Shown: piece after piece, positions 42,613-51,879 of the stretch
Layout of the letters: the number at the start of each line of letters is the position of its first letter
How positions within the stretch are numbered: position 1 is the stretch's first letter
Assembly (NCBI GenBank): GCA_019456165.1
Contig: VRUJ01000001.1
Coordinates: 1 to 64,000, forward strand
Direction: 5' to 3'
Length of the DNA stretch: 64,000 nt
Source: Chloroflexota bacterium
GTDB lineage: Bacteria; Chloroflexota; Anaerolineae; Anaerolineales; UBA11579
The notes under the pieces: model-generated
What the model saw: the letters and a program-made list of their open reading frames with translations, nothing else
Told to the model about the DNA's origin: nothing
Databases searched by the model: none
Made by a program: the position numbers and the translations under genes

Positions 42613-45600
42613 TTACTCCCAAGAGTCCACTCGGGCGCGCCATTCCTGGGCTTGTCCAATGATCTGCTCGCGCTTACGTTCAATGAAAATTGCCCCAGTA
42701 ACCAGGAGCAATCCAACTCCCAGAATAATGATCCAGCGATTTACATCATACACATTCACAAGCACAATTATCTGAGCGATCACGTTGAGGGCTGAGACCC
42801 CCATGCCGACAAAAAATGGGACACGCAGACGGTTGACAACACCCCACCACGCAACCAATAAAGCCTCAAACATTAAAAGTATGAAATATGGGAACCCGTC
42901 TGCGCCATCTAAAGACTGCATGAAAGAGGTCAGCAAAAGTACAGCCAGTCCAAACCCTTCAACCGCTAGACCAAACACCTGGCGTCCCTGGCGTCTCTCG
43001 AGAAAACCCATCCCAATGAAATACAGCCCGGCCGGGATTGCGTACCATTGTGGTTCGTTTATGCTTTGTAATCTCAAAAGCAACACCCATGCCATTTGCA
43101 GCATAGCCATGCCGAGATAACCCAGGCTGTAGCGGCGGCTGCGATAAGCTATAGCCAGGTATAACGCACCCCCAAACCCCAGCACGGTTGCTGTGGAGGT
43201 TGGATTGGAGATAACCGCCGGCAAAGTGATGACCACACTCAAGCTTGTCAGGAAGAGAGCCATCTTTGTTAGGGGTTGAGGCCAAACTTTGAGTGCGCTT
43301 TCCTTTGGATCCCGTTCCAATAAATATTGCTCAATTATGCGGACCACCAGATACAGGCCAAAACCTATCCCAGCGATCCAACCAAAAGCATCGGTAAAAG
43401 TTACTTGTTCCCATCCAAGGCGAACGCCGACTGCTAACAGGAAAAAACCCACCGTGCCGTAAGCCAATCCCCCATCCTGCCACAACATACTGAACAAACC
43501 CAGCAATATCGCCAACCCTCCGGCCACAGTGATCGCCGTCTCAAAACTGAACATGGCGAGGCTTTGCCATATAATGATATCTAAAGTAGTGAACACAAAG
43601 AACGGCTGTGCCCATGATGGGGTTACCAGATGCCCAAAGGATGGCAGGCTTCCAAAATCCAGTTCCCAGCGCCAGAGCTTAAACACCTGCCGGTCTGTTG
43701 CTGTTTGCCGTGTAACCGGAAAGCGCCGATTAAAAGCATACCCAACCCACGCCACGACCCAGGTCACCCCCAGGAATGGTATTGTGATTATGACCGACCG
43801 CTCTCCACCAGAAGAATCTATCGCGAAATAAGACAAAATGGCCATATGAGCAGCCAGCAGCCCTGGATAGATCCAGCCCACCCTGCGGAAAAGAGCGCTA
43901 GAGCTAAAATAAACCAACGCAGCAGCGGCGAGTGACAGGGCAAATACGGCGGTATCCTGTTGGGAAATGACCAGCATACCAACGCTCAAGCCATAGGCGA
44001 GCAGATAAAATGGCATTGAAGGTTGTTCAACAGCAGCAAAGAACGTGCGTATGCTTCTAACCCCCAGGGCTGCTTTCTGAAAAACGAAGCGTCCAATGCC
44101 GATATAGGCTATGATCAGCGGCAGCCAAACTAGGCCAAACCAATTTACATGCAAAGACGTAAAGCTAGTTATCGCCAAGAAATAGGGAACAGCAAACAAC
44201 CAGGCTGCCGGGTAGATGAATATCGCTTCGCGGAATAGCCAGGCAGATAAGGCATGTAAAAGCACACCTGCAAGGTAGATGGAGATAGCCAAATTTGTAT
44301 CTCCACTTCCGCTAGCAACAGCAATCGCCAGCGCGCTTAATAAATACCCAGGAGCGTAGAATGGCAGAGCATATCCGGAGATCCCATCTTTCACAGGGGA
44401 GATCCTGCGGTCGAACAATTGACCCAATCCAGTATATCCAAAAGCCAAGCCCATGAAAACCCCAGAAACCCACACGGCAGGCAATTTCCCTAAGTTATGG
44501 TGTAAAGTAAGCAGCGCAATGATAGGAACCAATACATTTGACAGATATAACCAAAACGATTGCCGAAATATGTATGTCGAGGCTGCAAAGACAAACGCAT
44601 TCAGCGCTAAGACGTAAATCGTCAGCAACGGGTCTTCGAAAGCCAGCATGGCGCCAATCGCGGTCAGAGCGTAGCCCGCACTGTAGAGCGGCCATGTGTA
44701 TTCACCTTTTACCCGCCGGACAGCCAACCCGAAAGCGATATAGATTGGCGCACTCATGGCAAAGGCTAAACCGCGCCATGCAGGAACTATTTCGTAATAC
44801 GTCAATATCTGTGCCAACCAAACCGGGAAGCCGTATGTTGCCAGGAATAAAAATCCGGTCTGTGCTGCTCGCTGGGCCATCGTCCTTGGCTTTCGCCAGA
44901 TAAAATTGATAAAATCTTCAAAGGAGTGGTGACGGCCGTAATGAACCAGGATGTGAGAGCCAAGCCACAGCACAACCAGAACTCCCAATGTGTAGATATT
45001 AACCAGGCGATCTGCCAGGGACCATCCCAGTGCGAAAGCGCTCAAGATATAACCAAACAGATAAGGGCCGTGAGCATAGCGCACTTTGAGCTTATCAAGG
45101 GCAAACCCTGCCCCCATGAGTATCGCTGCCCAGCCAGTCCACAGCCAGGCAAACTGCACTGATGTCAAGGCTTGGCTGAAGACCTCCTTGCTGAAGATGA
45201 TGCCTGCTAGAGTCACCGGGAAGAAGCTTAACCATGAGGCTAGATGGGTAAAGATACGCCAACGCGATAACCACGCAAAAGCACTATAAAAGACCACTGC
45301 TGAGGCCTGCAAAATAATCATGGCGGTAGTCAGCGTCTCTTCTCCTTGTACTGCCCTGCCCCTAATCAAAATGTCGATGCTTGTGGGGGCGCTAACGAGC
45401 AGACCATAGATCGTGTAAAAATGGGCTGCGCTGATTAGAGGCCAAGCGTAACTACGTTCAATTCGCCGCAACCAGACAATCAAACCTAAGAACAACAAGC
45501 CCGAAACTCCAAAAGCCAACCACTGAAACCCCTCAACCACGTTTAGTTCCTGCAAAAGTAGCAAGCCCCACACCGGAAATGCCCAGGCTGCCAGCCATTG

Positions 45601-46962
45601 GAAAGTACCCCGACTCACTGTATGCAGTATCGACTCGCTCTTGCCGAACCCGAAGCGGAGAAAATCCTCCCAGGTCTTATGGTATCCGAAGTGGACGAGT
45701 AATGCTGATGCGATGCTGATCAACACACCCAATCCCAAAGTCCATAGAAGGTCGCTCTGTGATTCTATTGTCCACAGGATTGCCAATACACTCAATGCAT
45801 AACCACCCATAAACAAACCGTGCGAATAGCGGGTTTTTAATTTATCTAATAATGCAGCAGGGACCAGGTGTACAATACTCAATCCCGACCACATGATCCC
45901 ATATTGCTCTACTGTTAGCGGCTGACCAAAAACTCGTTCTCCATACCCGATGAAGAAAAGAGTGGCCGCTATTAAGGTAATCCAGGGTTCAAAATAAAGC
46001 GGCCATCGCTGGCGGTAAGACCTTGCTGAAAGGATTGTCAGGCCAACAACCAAGGTTTGTGCCAGGATGAGGGGGAAATAATCTTCGATTTCAATACCTG
46101 AAAAGGCAGAAATGGTATCAGGTGCGGAGAGCGCCAGACTGATGATCCCAAAGCTGATGGTTCCGATTCGCAGCGGCCAGTTAAATTCTTTTAACCATGT
46201 CATTTTTTCACTTGGGACAATACGTGCCAGGCCGCGTTCAAGCAGAAGATAAGCGAATGCCAAACCTACCCAGGCGACGGCATCATAAGCTGGTAAGACA
46301 CCCACCAGGGTGAGGGCTTGGCCGAAAGCAAGCGGAAAGATCGTCACTGCGGCCCAAGCGAATAGAGTATCTTTGAAATGATACAAGCTGTAAACCGGTA
46401 AGCCGGTGATGATCAATGGCACGATAACTCCAATCCATTCTAAATTCACAGGAAATGCATCAAAGCGGCCCACTAGCGATGCAATCACTGCGTAAGCTGC
46501 AAATCCATATGCGATGATGTACATCGGAAGAGCATATTTTCGCCCGGTTTTATCCAACCTTAATCCTAAAGGAAAGTAAACCAAGATTGCGAGTAAAGCA
46601 TATGCTAATGAAAACGCGTGGGGTGTAATGGGTGACAATAGGAGTGAAAGCTGGAATGGCCAAATAAACAGCAACCCTGCCAGTGTAATTTCAACCACCC
46701 GCTTATATATGTAGCCAAAGCTTGCTAGAGAAGCCACAGCCACCAAAAGAGAAACATTTAGTGCCCAGGAATCTCCCACGGCCAGCACAATTCCGACCAG
46801 GCCAAGCAGGTAGGCGAATAAATGCGGCGGAAAACGATACTCTGTTTTGTACCGCGATAATATTTGGCCTACGCCCACGTAAACGAGCGACAAGGCCGCC
46901 AGGGCAGTGCCTTGCCAGGATTGTTCTAATCCAACGAGGATCCATTCCATCCCTACGCTCAC
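42613..46962 (-). CDS. Giant polytopic membrane protein, C-terminal fragment (after TAG)
   Basis: 1449 residues, almost entirely membrane helices (about 45), built from degenerate units of roughly 120-130 residues. Repeating landmarks are HFGYHKTWEDFLRF, HYGRHHSFEDFINF and lines such as YAWPL...AHFY or YTWPLYSAGYAL. The GTG start is not real: the same frame is open upstream (PICILFPIW) to the TAG at 46990-46992 that ends the next fragment, and the repeat alignment crosses that stop without a gap. It was thus one gene with 46990-48186 and 48246-49148. No enzyme motif is visible. Function unknown. Confidence 0.75.
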   Translation of the reverse strand: MSVGMEWILVGLEQSWQGTALAALSLVYVGVGQILSRYKTEYRFPPHLFAYLLGLVGIVLAVGDSWALNVSLLVAVASLASFGYIYKRVVEITLAGLLFIWPFQLSLLLSPITPHAFSLAYALLAILVYFPLGLRLDKTGRKYALPMYIIAYGFAAYAVIASLVGRFDAFPVNLEWIGVIVPLIITGLPVYSLYHFKDTLFAWAAVTIFPLAFGQALTLVGVLPAYDAVAWVGLAFAYLLLERGLARIVPSEKMTWLKEFNWPLRIGTISFGIISLALSAPDTISAFSGIEIEDYFPLILAQTLVVGLTILSARSYRQRWPLYFEPWITLIAATLFFIGYGERVFGQPLTVEQYGIMWSGLSIVHLVPAALLDKLKTRYSHGLFMGGYALSVLAILWTIESQSDLLWTLGLGVLISIASALLVHFGYHKTWEDFLRFGFGKSESILHTVSRGTFQWLAAWAFPVWGLLLLQELNVVEGFQWLAFGVSGLLFLGLIVWLRRIERSYAWPLISAAHFYTIYGLLVSAPTSIDILIRGRAVQGEETLTTAMIILQASAVVFYSAFAWLSRWRIFTHLASWLSFFPVTLAGIIFSKEVFSQALTSVQFAWLWTGWAAILMGAGFALDKLKVRYAHGPYLFGYILSAFALGWSLADRLVNIYTLGVLVVLWLGSHILVHYGRHHSFEDFINFIWRKPRTMAQRAAQTGFLFLATYGFPVWLAQILTYYEIVPAWRGLAFAMSAPIYIAFGLAVRRVKGEYTWPLYSAGYALTAIGAMLAFEDPLLTIYVLALNAFVFAASTYIFRQSFWLYLSNVLVPIIALLTLHHNLGKLPAVWVSGVFMGLAFGYTGLGQLFDRRISPVKDGISGYALPFYAPGYLLSALAIAVASGSGDTNLAISIYLAGVLLHALSAWLFREAIFIYPAAWLFAVPYFLAITSFTSLHVNWFGLVWLPLIIAYIGIGRFVFQKAALGVRSIRTFFAAVEQPSMPFYLLAYGLSVGMLVISQQDTAVFALSLAAAALVYFSSSALFRRVGWIYPGLLAAHMAILSYFAIDSSGGERSVIITIPFLGVTWVVAWVGYAFNRRFPVTRQTATDRQVFKLWRWELDFGSLPSFGHLVTPSWAQPFFVFTTLDIIIWQSLAMFSFETAITVAGGLAILLGLFSMLWQDGGLAYGTVGFFLLAVGVRLGWEQVTFTDAFGWIAGIGFGLYLVVRIIEQYLLERDPKESALKVWPQPLTKMALFLTSLSVVITLPAVISNPTSTATVLGFGGALYLAIAYRSRRYSLGYLGMAMLQMAWVLLLRLQSINEPQWYAIPAGLYFIGMGFLERRQGRQVFGLAVEGFGLAVLLLTSFMQSLDGADGFPYFILLMFEALLVAWWGVVNRLRVPFFVGMGVSALNVIAQIIVLVNVYDVNRWIIILGVGLLLVTGAIFIERKREQIIGQAQEWRARVDSWE

Positions 46963-46989
46963 CCAGATTGGAAAAAGTATACAGATAGG

Positions 46990-48186
46990 CTAAATGAATG
47001 CGGCTGGTCTAAGTCGTTTTGGCAGCCAAACTAAAAGGTCTTCAAAGGCACCGTGTTTCCCGGAGTGGAGAATTACAGCGGATAACAAATAGACCAGTAT
47101 GATACTTCCCAAACCTGTCAAAGTAGGCCCCAATTCATCAATTTCTGTTAGAACGTGGACAGCAATCACTCCCAGAAGTGCTATCAAAGTTAACACCTGG
47201 GCAACATAATAAACCAATAGGGCATATGCCTTTTTCCGTTTTAACACCACCCCAATTGCGGTATAAATCAATGCCAATCCACCCCAAGCGACAACCAGCC
47301 ACATTTCCCATTGAGATACTCCCGCATTTTGCAGCCAGCGAGAAATCGCTATTGAGTAAGGGATGAAAAATAGGCTGCTTGCAAGAAAAGCTAATATTGG
47401 TTGCTTAAGTAATTGAGACCACCAATCAAGCATCCCGCAGACAATGGTTAATGCAATTACACCTGCCCAGATATCTGAAGGCAGAGTGAATAATCCAGCA
47501 ACAACAGCCGCGGATAGTAAAGCATACCCACCGGAATGAAATGCAGCTTGGAAGCCGCGATAGGGTTTATCTTGATCAACCAACCGCTTTTCGAAGAATC
47601 TGTTTCCGAGAACATATATCGGAGATAAGATGGCCCAGACAGATGCATACCATTCAAGTGGAATATTAAAGGTTGCCAATAAAAAGAACCAACCTCCAAT
47701 TGAACTCCAGACTCCAGCGTACACATACATTGGCCGGGGGAAATAAACAGTCAGGAGAAAATAACTTAGTGTGGCAAATCCAAAAACCACGAATTGACCC
47801 AACGACACATCACCTGGGACGAATAAAACCACAAATATTGCAGCCGGTGTGAGGAGTTGGGGTAGGCGCTTGAATGCAGGTGCAATATCACCCCATTTCT
47901 CTTTGTCCCGTTGGAGACGCGCCGAAATCCACACCATACCCACGGAGGATAATCCTACAGTGGCGACCCACCAGACAGGATTGAAGCTCCGGTCGAGTAT
48001 GGCAGTAAGCGCCAAGACAGAACTTGCCATCCCAAACGCAGTTATATAGCCAAAAAATTCAGTTCTCATCCGCCTGGCGGTGTAAACGTAAACCCCCGTT
48101 GAGATAAATGATGCAATCAGCCAGTACTGCTTTGTTGGTAAAGGCTGGTTGCCAAATTGGAAAATGGCAACAAAATCCACAGCCAA
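46990..48186 (-). CDS. Giant polytopic membrane protein, middle fragment
   Basis: 398 residues, about 12 membrane helices, ending HSGKHGAFEDLLVWLPKR...AAFI at an in-frame TAG. The HxGxHxxxED landmark matches the C-terminal fragment's repeats. The TTG start in the track is arbitrary: the frame stays open upstream as WFVGGRLKLKQAGGVLTGIG to about 48262, where it meets the end of the zinc-ribbon fragment in another frame. The junction is the CTGGCTGGCTGG tract at 48259-48270. Confidence 0.75.
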   Translation of the reverse strand: MAVDFVAIFQFGNQPLPTKQYWLIASFISTGVYVYTARRMRTEFFGYITAFGMASSVLALTAILDRSFNPVWWVATVGLSSVGMVWISARLQRDKEKWGDIAPAFKRLPQLLTPAAIFVVLFVPGDVSLGQFVVFGFATLSYFLLTVYFPRPMYVYAGVWSSIGGWFFLLATFNIPLEWYASVWAILSPIYVLGNRFFEKRLVDQDKPYRGFQAAFHSGGYALLSAAVVAGLFTLPSDIWAGVIALTIVCGMLDWWSQLLKQPILAFLASSLFFIPYSIAISRWLQNAGVSQWEMWLVVAWGGLALIYTAIGVVLKRKKAYALLVYYVAQVLTLIALLGVIAVHVLTEIDELGPTLTGLGSIILVYLLSAVILHSGKHGAFEDLLVWLPKRLRPAAFI

Positions 48187-48245
48187 GAGCAGCGCTCCTA
48201 TACCTGTTAAAACACCGCCAGCTTGTTTTAATTTGAGACGTCCCC

Positions 48246-49148
48246 CTACGAACCAGCCAGCCAGGTAAATGTTGCTGGGACCGAAAAAATAACGATCAAC
48301 TGCAACCAGTCTGGGAAATCTCCAAAAAACCTGACAACCAGTACAAAAGCTGAAACCACGATCATAAACGCGCCCAGGTATAACACCCCGCGCAGGACTG
48401 CCCCGGAAACAAAAGCATTCACCACCTTATCCATCAGTTTCCCCCAATCATAGGGTTCATGTTTGGGTTTTGGCTTGGGGGCTGGCATTACAACTTTTTC
48501 AACCGGCCGTACAGGTGTTACAATCTTTTGTGCCGCTGGTGAAGGCTCGGGCTTTTCCACCGGGGCAGGTTTGGGTTTCTTGGGTGGATGTAGAATTTCT
48601 AATCGTCGGTCAATCAATGCTATAAATAACTTTCGACCAATCGCTAACCCGCCCTCTTCTTGCCATTTATTGTAATTGTCTAACGCATAATCAATAATTT
48701 CTAACTCAGTTATTGATCCGATCCCTACTAGTCGTCCGGCAAGTTCTTCCGTTAATTTTTCAACCTGGTTTTCGAAATACTGGTGCAGCTCAACCCCCGA
48801 ACGCACATCGATCAGTTTGTTGTCTATCCATTCTTGGAGGTTGTCAAGGTTAGCCTCCACCAAACCGAGTTCTCGCGACACATCTTCGGCAGAACGTGCA
48901 GGCTCATAAACTTCCTCTGGGGGCTGGAGTGCAGTCTGAACATTACCTAACTGTTCCTGTGCCTGTCGACGCAAACGGATATATACTTTTACACCCATCT
49001 GCCCAGCTTGTCTTTGTTCATCCAACCAATCGATGACGTATTCCGCGTTGTGTAAATTTTCTAATAATTCGCTTTCATAAAATTCACCGCAAGACGAGCA
49101 CTTCAAAAGAGCTTTGTCTGAAACGTGATTGCAGCTTGGACATTTCAT
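48246..49148 (-). CDS. Giant polytopic membrane protein, N-terminal zinc-ribbon fragment
   Basis: 300 residues from ATG 49148, placed behind CAAGGAGGTTGGCCA; the track start at 49166 precedes this ribosome site. A zinc ribbon (CPSC and CSSC, about 3-22) is followed by a coiled, acidic helical region (NLDNLQEWIDNKLIDVR) and a Pro/Lys-rich linker (KPKPAPVEKPEPSP). Two membrane helices end at TFTWLAGS, where the frame is lost in a CTGG tandem repeat. Adding one CTGG unit restores TWLAGWFVGGRLK and joins the next fragment. The intact protein would have about 2180 residues. Confidence 0.75.
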   Translation of the reverse strand: MKCPSCNHVSDKALLKCSSCGEFYESELLENLHNAEYVIDWLDEQRQAGQMGVKVYIRLRRQAQEQLGNVQTALQPPEEVYEPARSAEDVSRELGLVEANLDNLQEWIDNKLIDVRSGVELHQYFENQVEKLTEELAGRLVGIGSITELEIIDYALDNYNKWQEEGGLAIGRKLFIALIDRRLEILHPPKKPKPAPVEKPEPSPAAQKIVTPVRPVEKVVMPAPKPKPKHEPYDWGKLMDKVVNAFVSGAVLRGVLYLGAFMIVVSAFVLVVRFFGDFPDWLQLIVIFSVPATFTWLAGS

Positions 49149-49220
49149 TGGCCAACCTCCTTGCACCCATTGGATAGCAGCTTGTGATTATGTGCCTACA
49201 GTACAAGTAAACTTGATAAT

Positions 49221-49260
49221 AACTGTCAAATCAAGATAACAAACTGTCAAAAACTGTCAA
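49221..49260 (-). promoter_or_regulatory. Triple TTGACAGTT repeat upstream of the giant membrane gene
   Basis: AACTGTCAA occurs at 49221, 49242 and 49252, that is TTGACAGTT three times on the coding strand, spaced 21 and 10 bp. Each contains the -35 consensus TTGACA. The copy nearest the gene has a weak -10 (TGTACT) 18 bp downstream. CTTGAT/ATCAAG dyad symmetry overlaps the first copy. Either stacked promoters or a helically phased operator. Confidence 0.45.
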
Positions 49261-49738
49261 TCGAGAGATCTTTTTTGTGGATCTTGTCTGAGCAAGGCAA
49301 ACTTCTGGCTTGCCACCCTGGGATGTGTATAGGGATAATTCGGGCTTAATACATATTACGGCATTCCATATTCAAAGTCAATAATTTCGAGGTTAATAGT
49401 CAATGATTTTTAGGATTGCAGCTTCCGGAGAGAGACTGGAATCAACTGTGAATAAAAATGCGATTCAGACTGTCCGTATCAGTCGGTTTGATCGACCAAA
49501 GGAGACAAGATAATGGATGTTCTGATTTCTATTTCAAGCTTTAATTGATTTCAGTAGTACTATTAGTTTAGAATGAATGAGAGTTGTCACTCGTTTAGAT
49601 CGCCTTTTGAGGTACGCTTTTAGCTTTCTCCCTCTACGTGGACGATTTTCAGAATTACATCCCGGAAACAATAGACACCATATATGGAAAAGACACTTTT
49701 TTACCGAACCTCGAATCAGCATGTTTTCGCTCAATAGC
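49261..49738. other. Intergenic region without recognised genes
   Basis: About 480 bp. Short ORFs on both strands here (49534-49734, 49577-49849) have no ribosome site or family motif. I see no RNA gene. It ends at the left arm of the inverted repeat that bounds the RHS remnant. Confidence 0.35.
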
Positions 49739-49879
49739 CGAGTCGCCTTTCCTAATTTGGGATATTATCTAACTTACTGCAATTTTACTGCAAACGCCAT
49801 GGAAACTATGGGCACCATGGAAACAATGGAAATTATGGACACATTTTGACCTGCACCCAAACATAGGAAAGGCGACTCG
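49739..49879. repeat. Inverted repeat flanking a short tandem array
   Basis: CGAGTCGCCTTTCCTA at 49739-49754, continuing to GGG at 49761, is the reverse complement of 49857-49879 (CCCAAACATAGGAAAGGCGA and onwards), with two mismatches in the centre. The 95-bp interior contains the 9-bp tandem array. The right arm interrupts the RHS coding remnant. Confidence 0.75.
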
Positions 49880-51292
49880 CTCAAAATCATAGGTGAAATG
49901 CCAGGTCTGGCTGCCTTCCACGCGGCAGGTCATCGAACCATTCGCGTCATACTGGTAATAGTCTCCACCCGCCGGACGGATCACACCCGAAACGGCGTGG
50001 GGTTGGGAACCCGAATACTCGTAGGCAGCGTTATCGAAGGCTGGTGTGGGGGTGAGCGTCGGGTTGGGTGTAGGTGTAGGAGTGGGTGTGGAGGTAGACG
50101 TATTTGTAGGTCCCGGGGTAGGTGTGCTTGTGGGTGCGGGTGCAGTTGTTGGGGATGGTGTCGGGGTGAGAGAGGGGGTACCCGTAGGAGTTGAGGTGGG
50201 TGCGCTTGTTGAGGTGGGAGTACCGTCGTTGTAAACAATCACTGCATCTAAGTTGATCTCCTCATCATTGCCTCCCCCATTGATACCTGAGCGCACGATG
50301 AGCACCTGATGGGTGCCCCAGGCCACGTTGAAAGTGCTCGTCTGCTGCGTTTGGGGGCTGGCTGAGTATTGGTTGATGGAGGCTGCCAGGCTGCCGTCCA
50401 CATACACGTTGGCATAACCGTAATCATGTTCGGTGCTGTACTTGAATATAAACTTGTTTCCGGTGAAGGTGAACTGCGCTATAGCTCCATTGATGTCTGC
50501 GACGTGTATAGTGCCTTCGGACGAACCGGTTTGCGAGGTTTCAGTCCAGTTGTTGTAATAATCTATATCGCTCGAGTCGTTCTGGATCGTAGTGCTGCTT
50601 CCCGAGCCTGGCGCAACCGGTGTTTGCACGAATTCGGTAAATGAGGGTGTGGGTGTATAGTAGCCGAAAGAAAATGAGCGGCCATTCCCACCGTTATAAA
50701 GCGCGCTGATTTCTCCAGATGTTAATAAGCGTTTCCAGAAGCCGACCTCGTCAATTAAGCCGTCCATACAAGAAACATTGTTGACTTTGCACCCCACTAC
50801 AAAGTCCGAGTCCTGGTCTCCAGGCGCTTTGCTCCCGGTAGTTGCAGAAGTGTCAGGTGTTCCATCATCCACGATTATGCCCAGCAAATCATTAGTTGCG
50901 TCGTGGTATGCGACAATGTGATACCACGTGCCATATTCCGGGACCCCCAGGTTGTCGGCACTCACTCCGCCAATATAATTATTTGACGCATCGTAAACAA
51001 TAAATTTAAACCGCTGCGGTGTTGATGATTCGAAATATAACAAATATTCTTGATCAACCCCATTCTCAAATTTTCCTAAAATTACATGATCGGAATCCAG
51101 ATCGTCCAAATTTACCCAAGCGCTGAAAGTGAAATCCTCGTTACCCACGCTCAATTCGGGGACGTCAGCATGGCTCAGCGATTCGCCATTAGCATTATCA
51201 AAGTGCGCGGCGTTCCCCAGTATCCCCGTGTTGGATGTAACCGAGTTGTTATCCAGCACGGCCACGGTGGAACCCAGGTGGTTGGTTAGCAT
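49769..51292 (-). pseudogene. Chimeric RHS/LamG remnant
   Basis: 507 codons stitched from pieces of an RHS-type surface protein. It begins [17 protein letters not shown], normally near the end of an RHS core, and passes directly into a LamG/concanavalin-like domain (about 20-205, [36 protein letters not shown]). A second beta-sandwich (about 235-350) and a long Thr/Pro/Ser linker follow. It ends with YD-repeat sequence ([20 protein letters not shown]) that breaks off at TYD in the inverted repeat. YD sequence after HLGST is the wrong order, so deletions and fusions have occurred. The HLGST frame stays open upstream ([10 protein letters not shown]) to a stop at 51338. Confidence 0.75.
49799..49843 (+). 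repeat. 9-bp tandem repeat, five units
   Basis: ATGGAAACT, ATGGGCACC, ATGGAAACA, ATGGAAATT and ATGGACACA follow each other without gaps at 49799-49843. Every unit starts ATGG. It lies inside the inverted repeat loop. Confidence 0.8.
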
Positions 51293-51337
51293 GTAGTGTA
51301 AGTCCGTGCCGTCTCGTGTATGGTTATACTCCTCTTT

Positions 51338-51508
51338 TCAGCCTTCATCGGTCCTGGCTGAACGCAGGACCACAACGCTGGCCGCCAGCCATACCAAGCC
51401 GTTGAGTATGCGCCATCCAGGCGGAACTTGTACCAGAATACCGGCAAACGCCAGTATTGCGAACAGCAGGGTAAGGACAAAGGCTTTCTTTTTTCGGTTT
51501 TCAATCAT
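51338..51508 (-). CDS. Small membrane protein, 56 aa (below ORF-track cutoff)
   Basis: Reads MIENRKKKAFVLTLLFAILA, continues through a second hydrophobic segment (NGLVWLAASVVVLRS) and ends ARTDEG at TGA 51338-51340. AGAGGTGG lies just upstream; ATG 51511 is an alternative start giving 57 residues. Positive residues precede the first helix. The longer ORF in the track (51286-51504) is another frame. Its stop abuts the RHS remnant, so it may be a companion of the former RHS gene. Function unknown. Confidence 0.5.
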   Translation of the reverse strand: MIENRKKKAFVLTLLFAILAFAGILVQVPPGWRILNGLVWLAASVVVLRSARTDEG

Positions 51509-51571
51509 CATCCACCTCTGTAATCCTACATTCTATTTCCCAGTTATCTCGCGTTTTTCAGCGATTTAAGG

Positions 51572-51643
51572 CTCCTCGGGGAGGACTCGAACCTCCAACC
51601 CATCAGTTAACAGCCGATTGCTCTACCATTGAGCTACCGAGGA
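51572..51643 (-). tRNA. trnN: tRNA-Asn (GTT)
   Basis: 72 nt on the minus strand: acceptor TCCTCGG/CCGAGGA with discriminator G, D arm TAGCTCAATGGTAGAGCA, anticodon arm ATCGG-CTGTTAA-CTGAT (GTT) and T loop GGTTCGAGTCC. CCA is not encoded. Confidence 0.95.
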
Positions 51644-51879
51644 ATGACGCCAGGATTATAAACTCAAGCACCACCAGCGTCAAGTCAAGCACAGGATTTG
51701 CACGTCCAAATCAGGATATGAGCGAAAATACAACATTGTCAACACAATAACAAATGCATAACAAAGCTGTAAACTACACCTTTTTATTATTATTTGACGC
51801 TATAATACATAGCATGTATAATCCTCTCAACCTAGTACGAATCGGCTTTTTTTATAAAAATGAGTACTGAGACTCCAAT

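Noticed and set aside
48246-48275. Phase variation by CTGG slippage as the sole explanation for the split giant gene
   Set aside because: Only three repeat units are present and a second, non-repeat nonsense codon (TAG 46990) also breaks the gene; kept only as an alternative.
50046-50234. Plus-strand Val/Gly-rich ORF ([13 protein letters not shown])
   Set aside because: Antisense shadow of the Thr/Pro/Ser linker of the RHS/LamG remnant.
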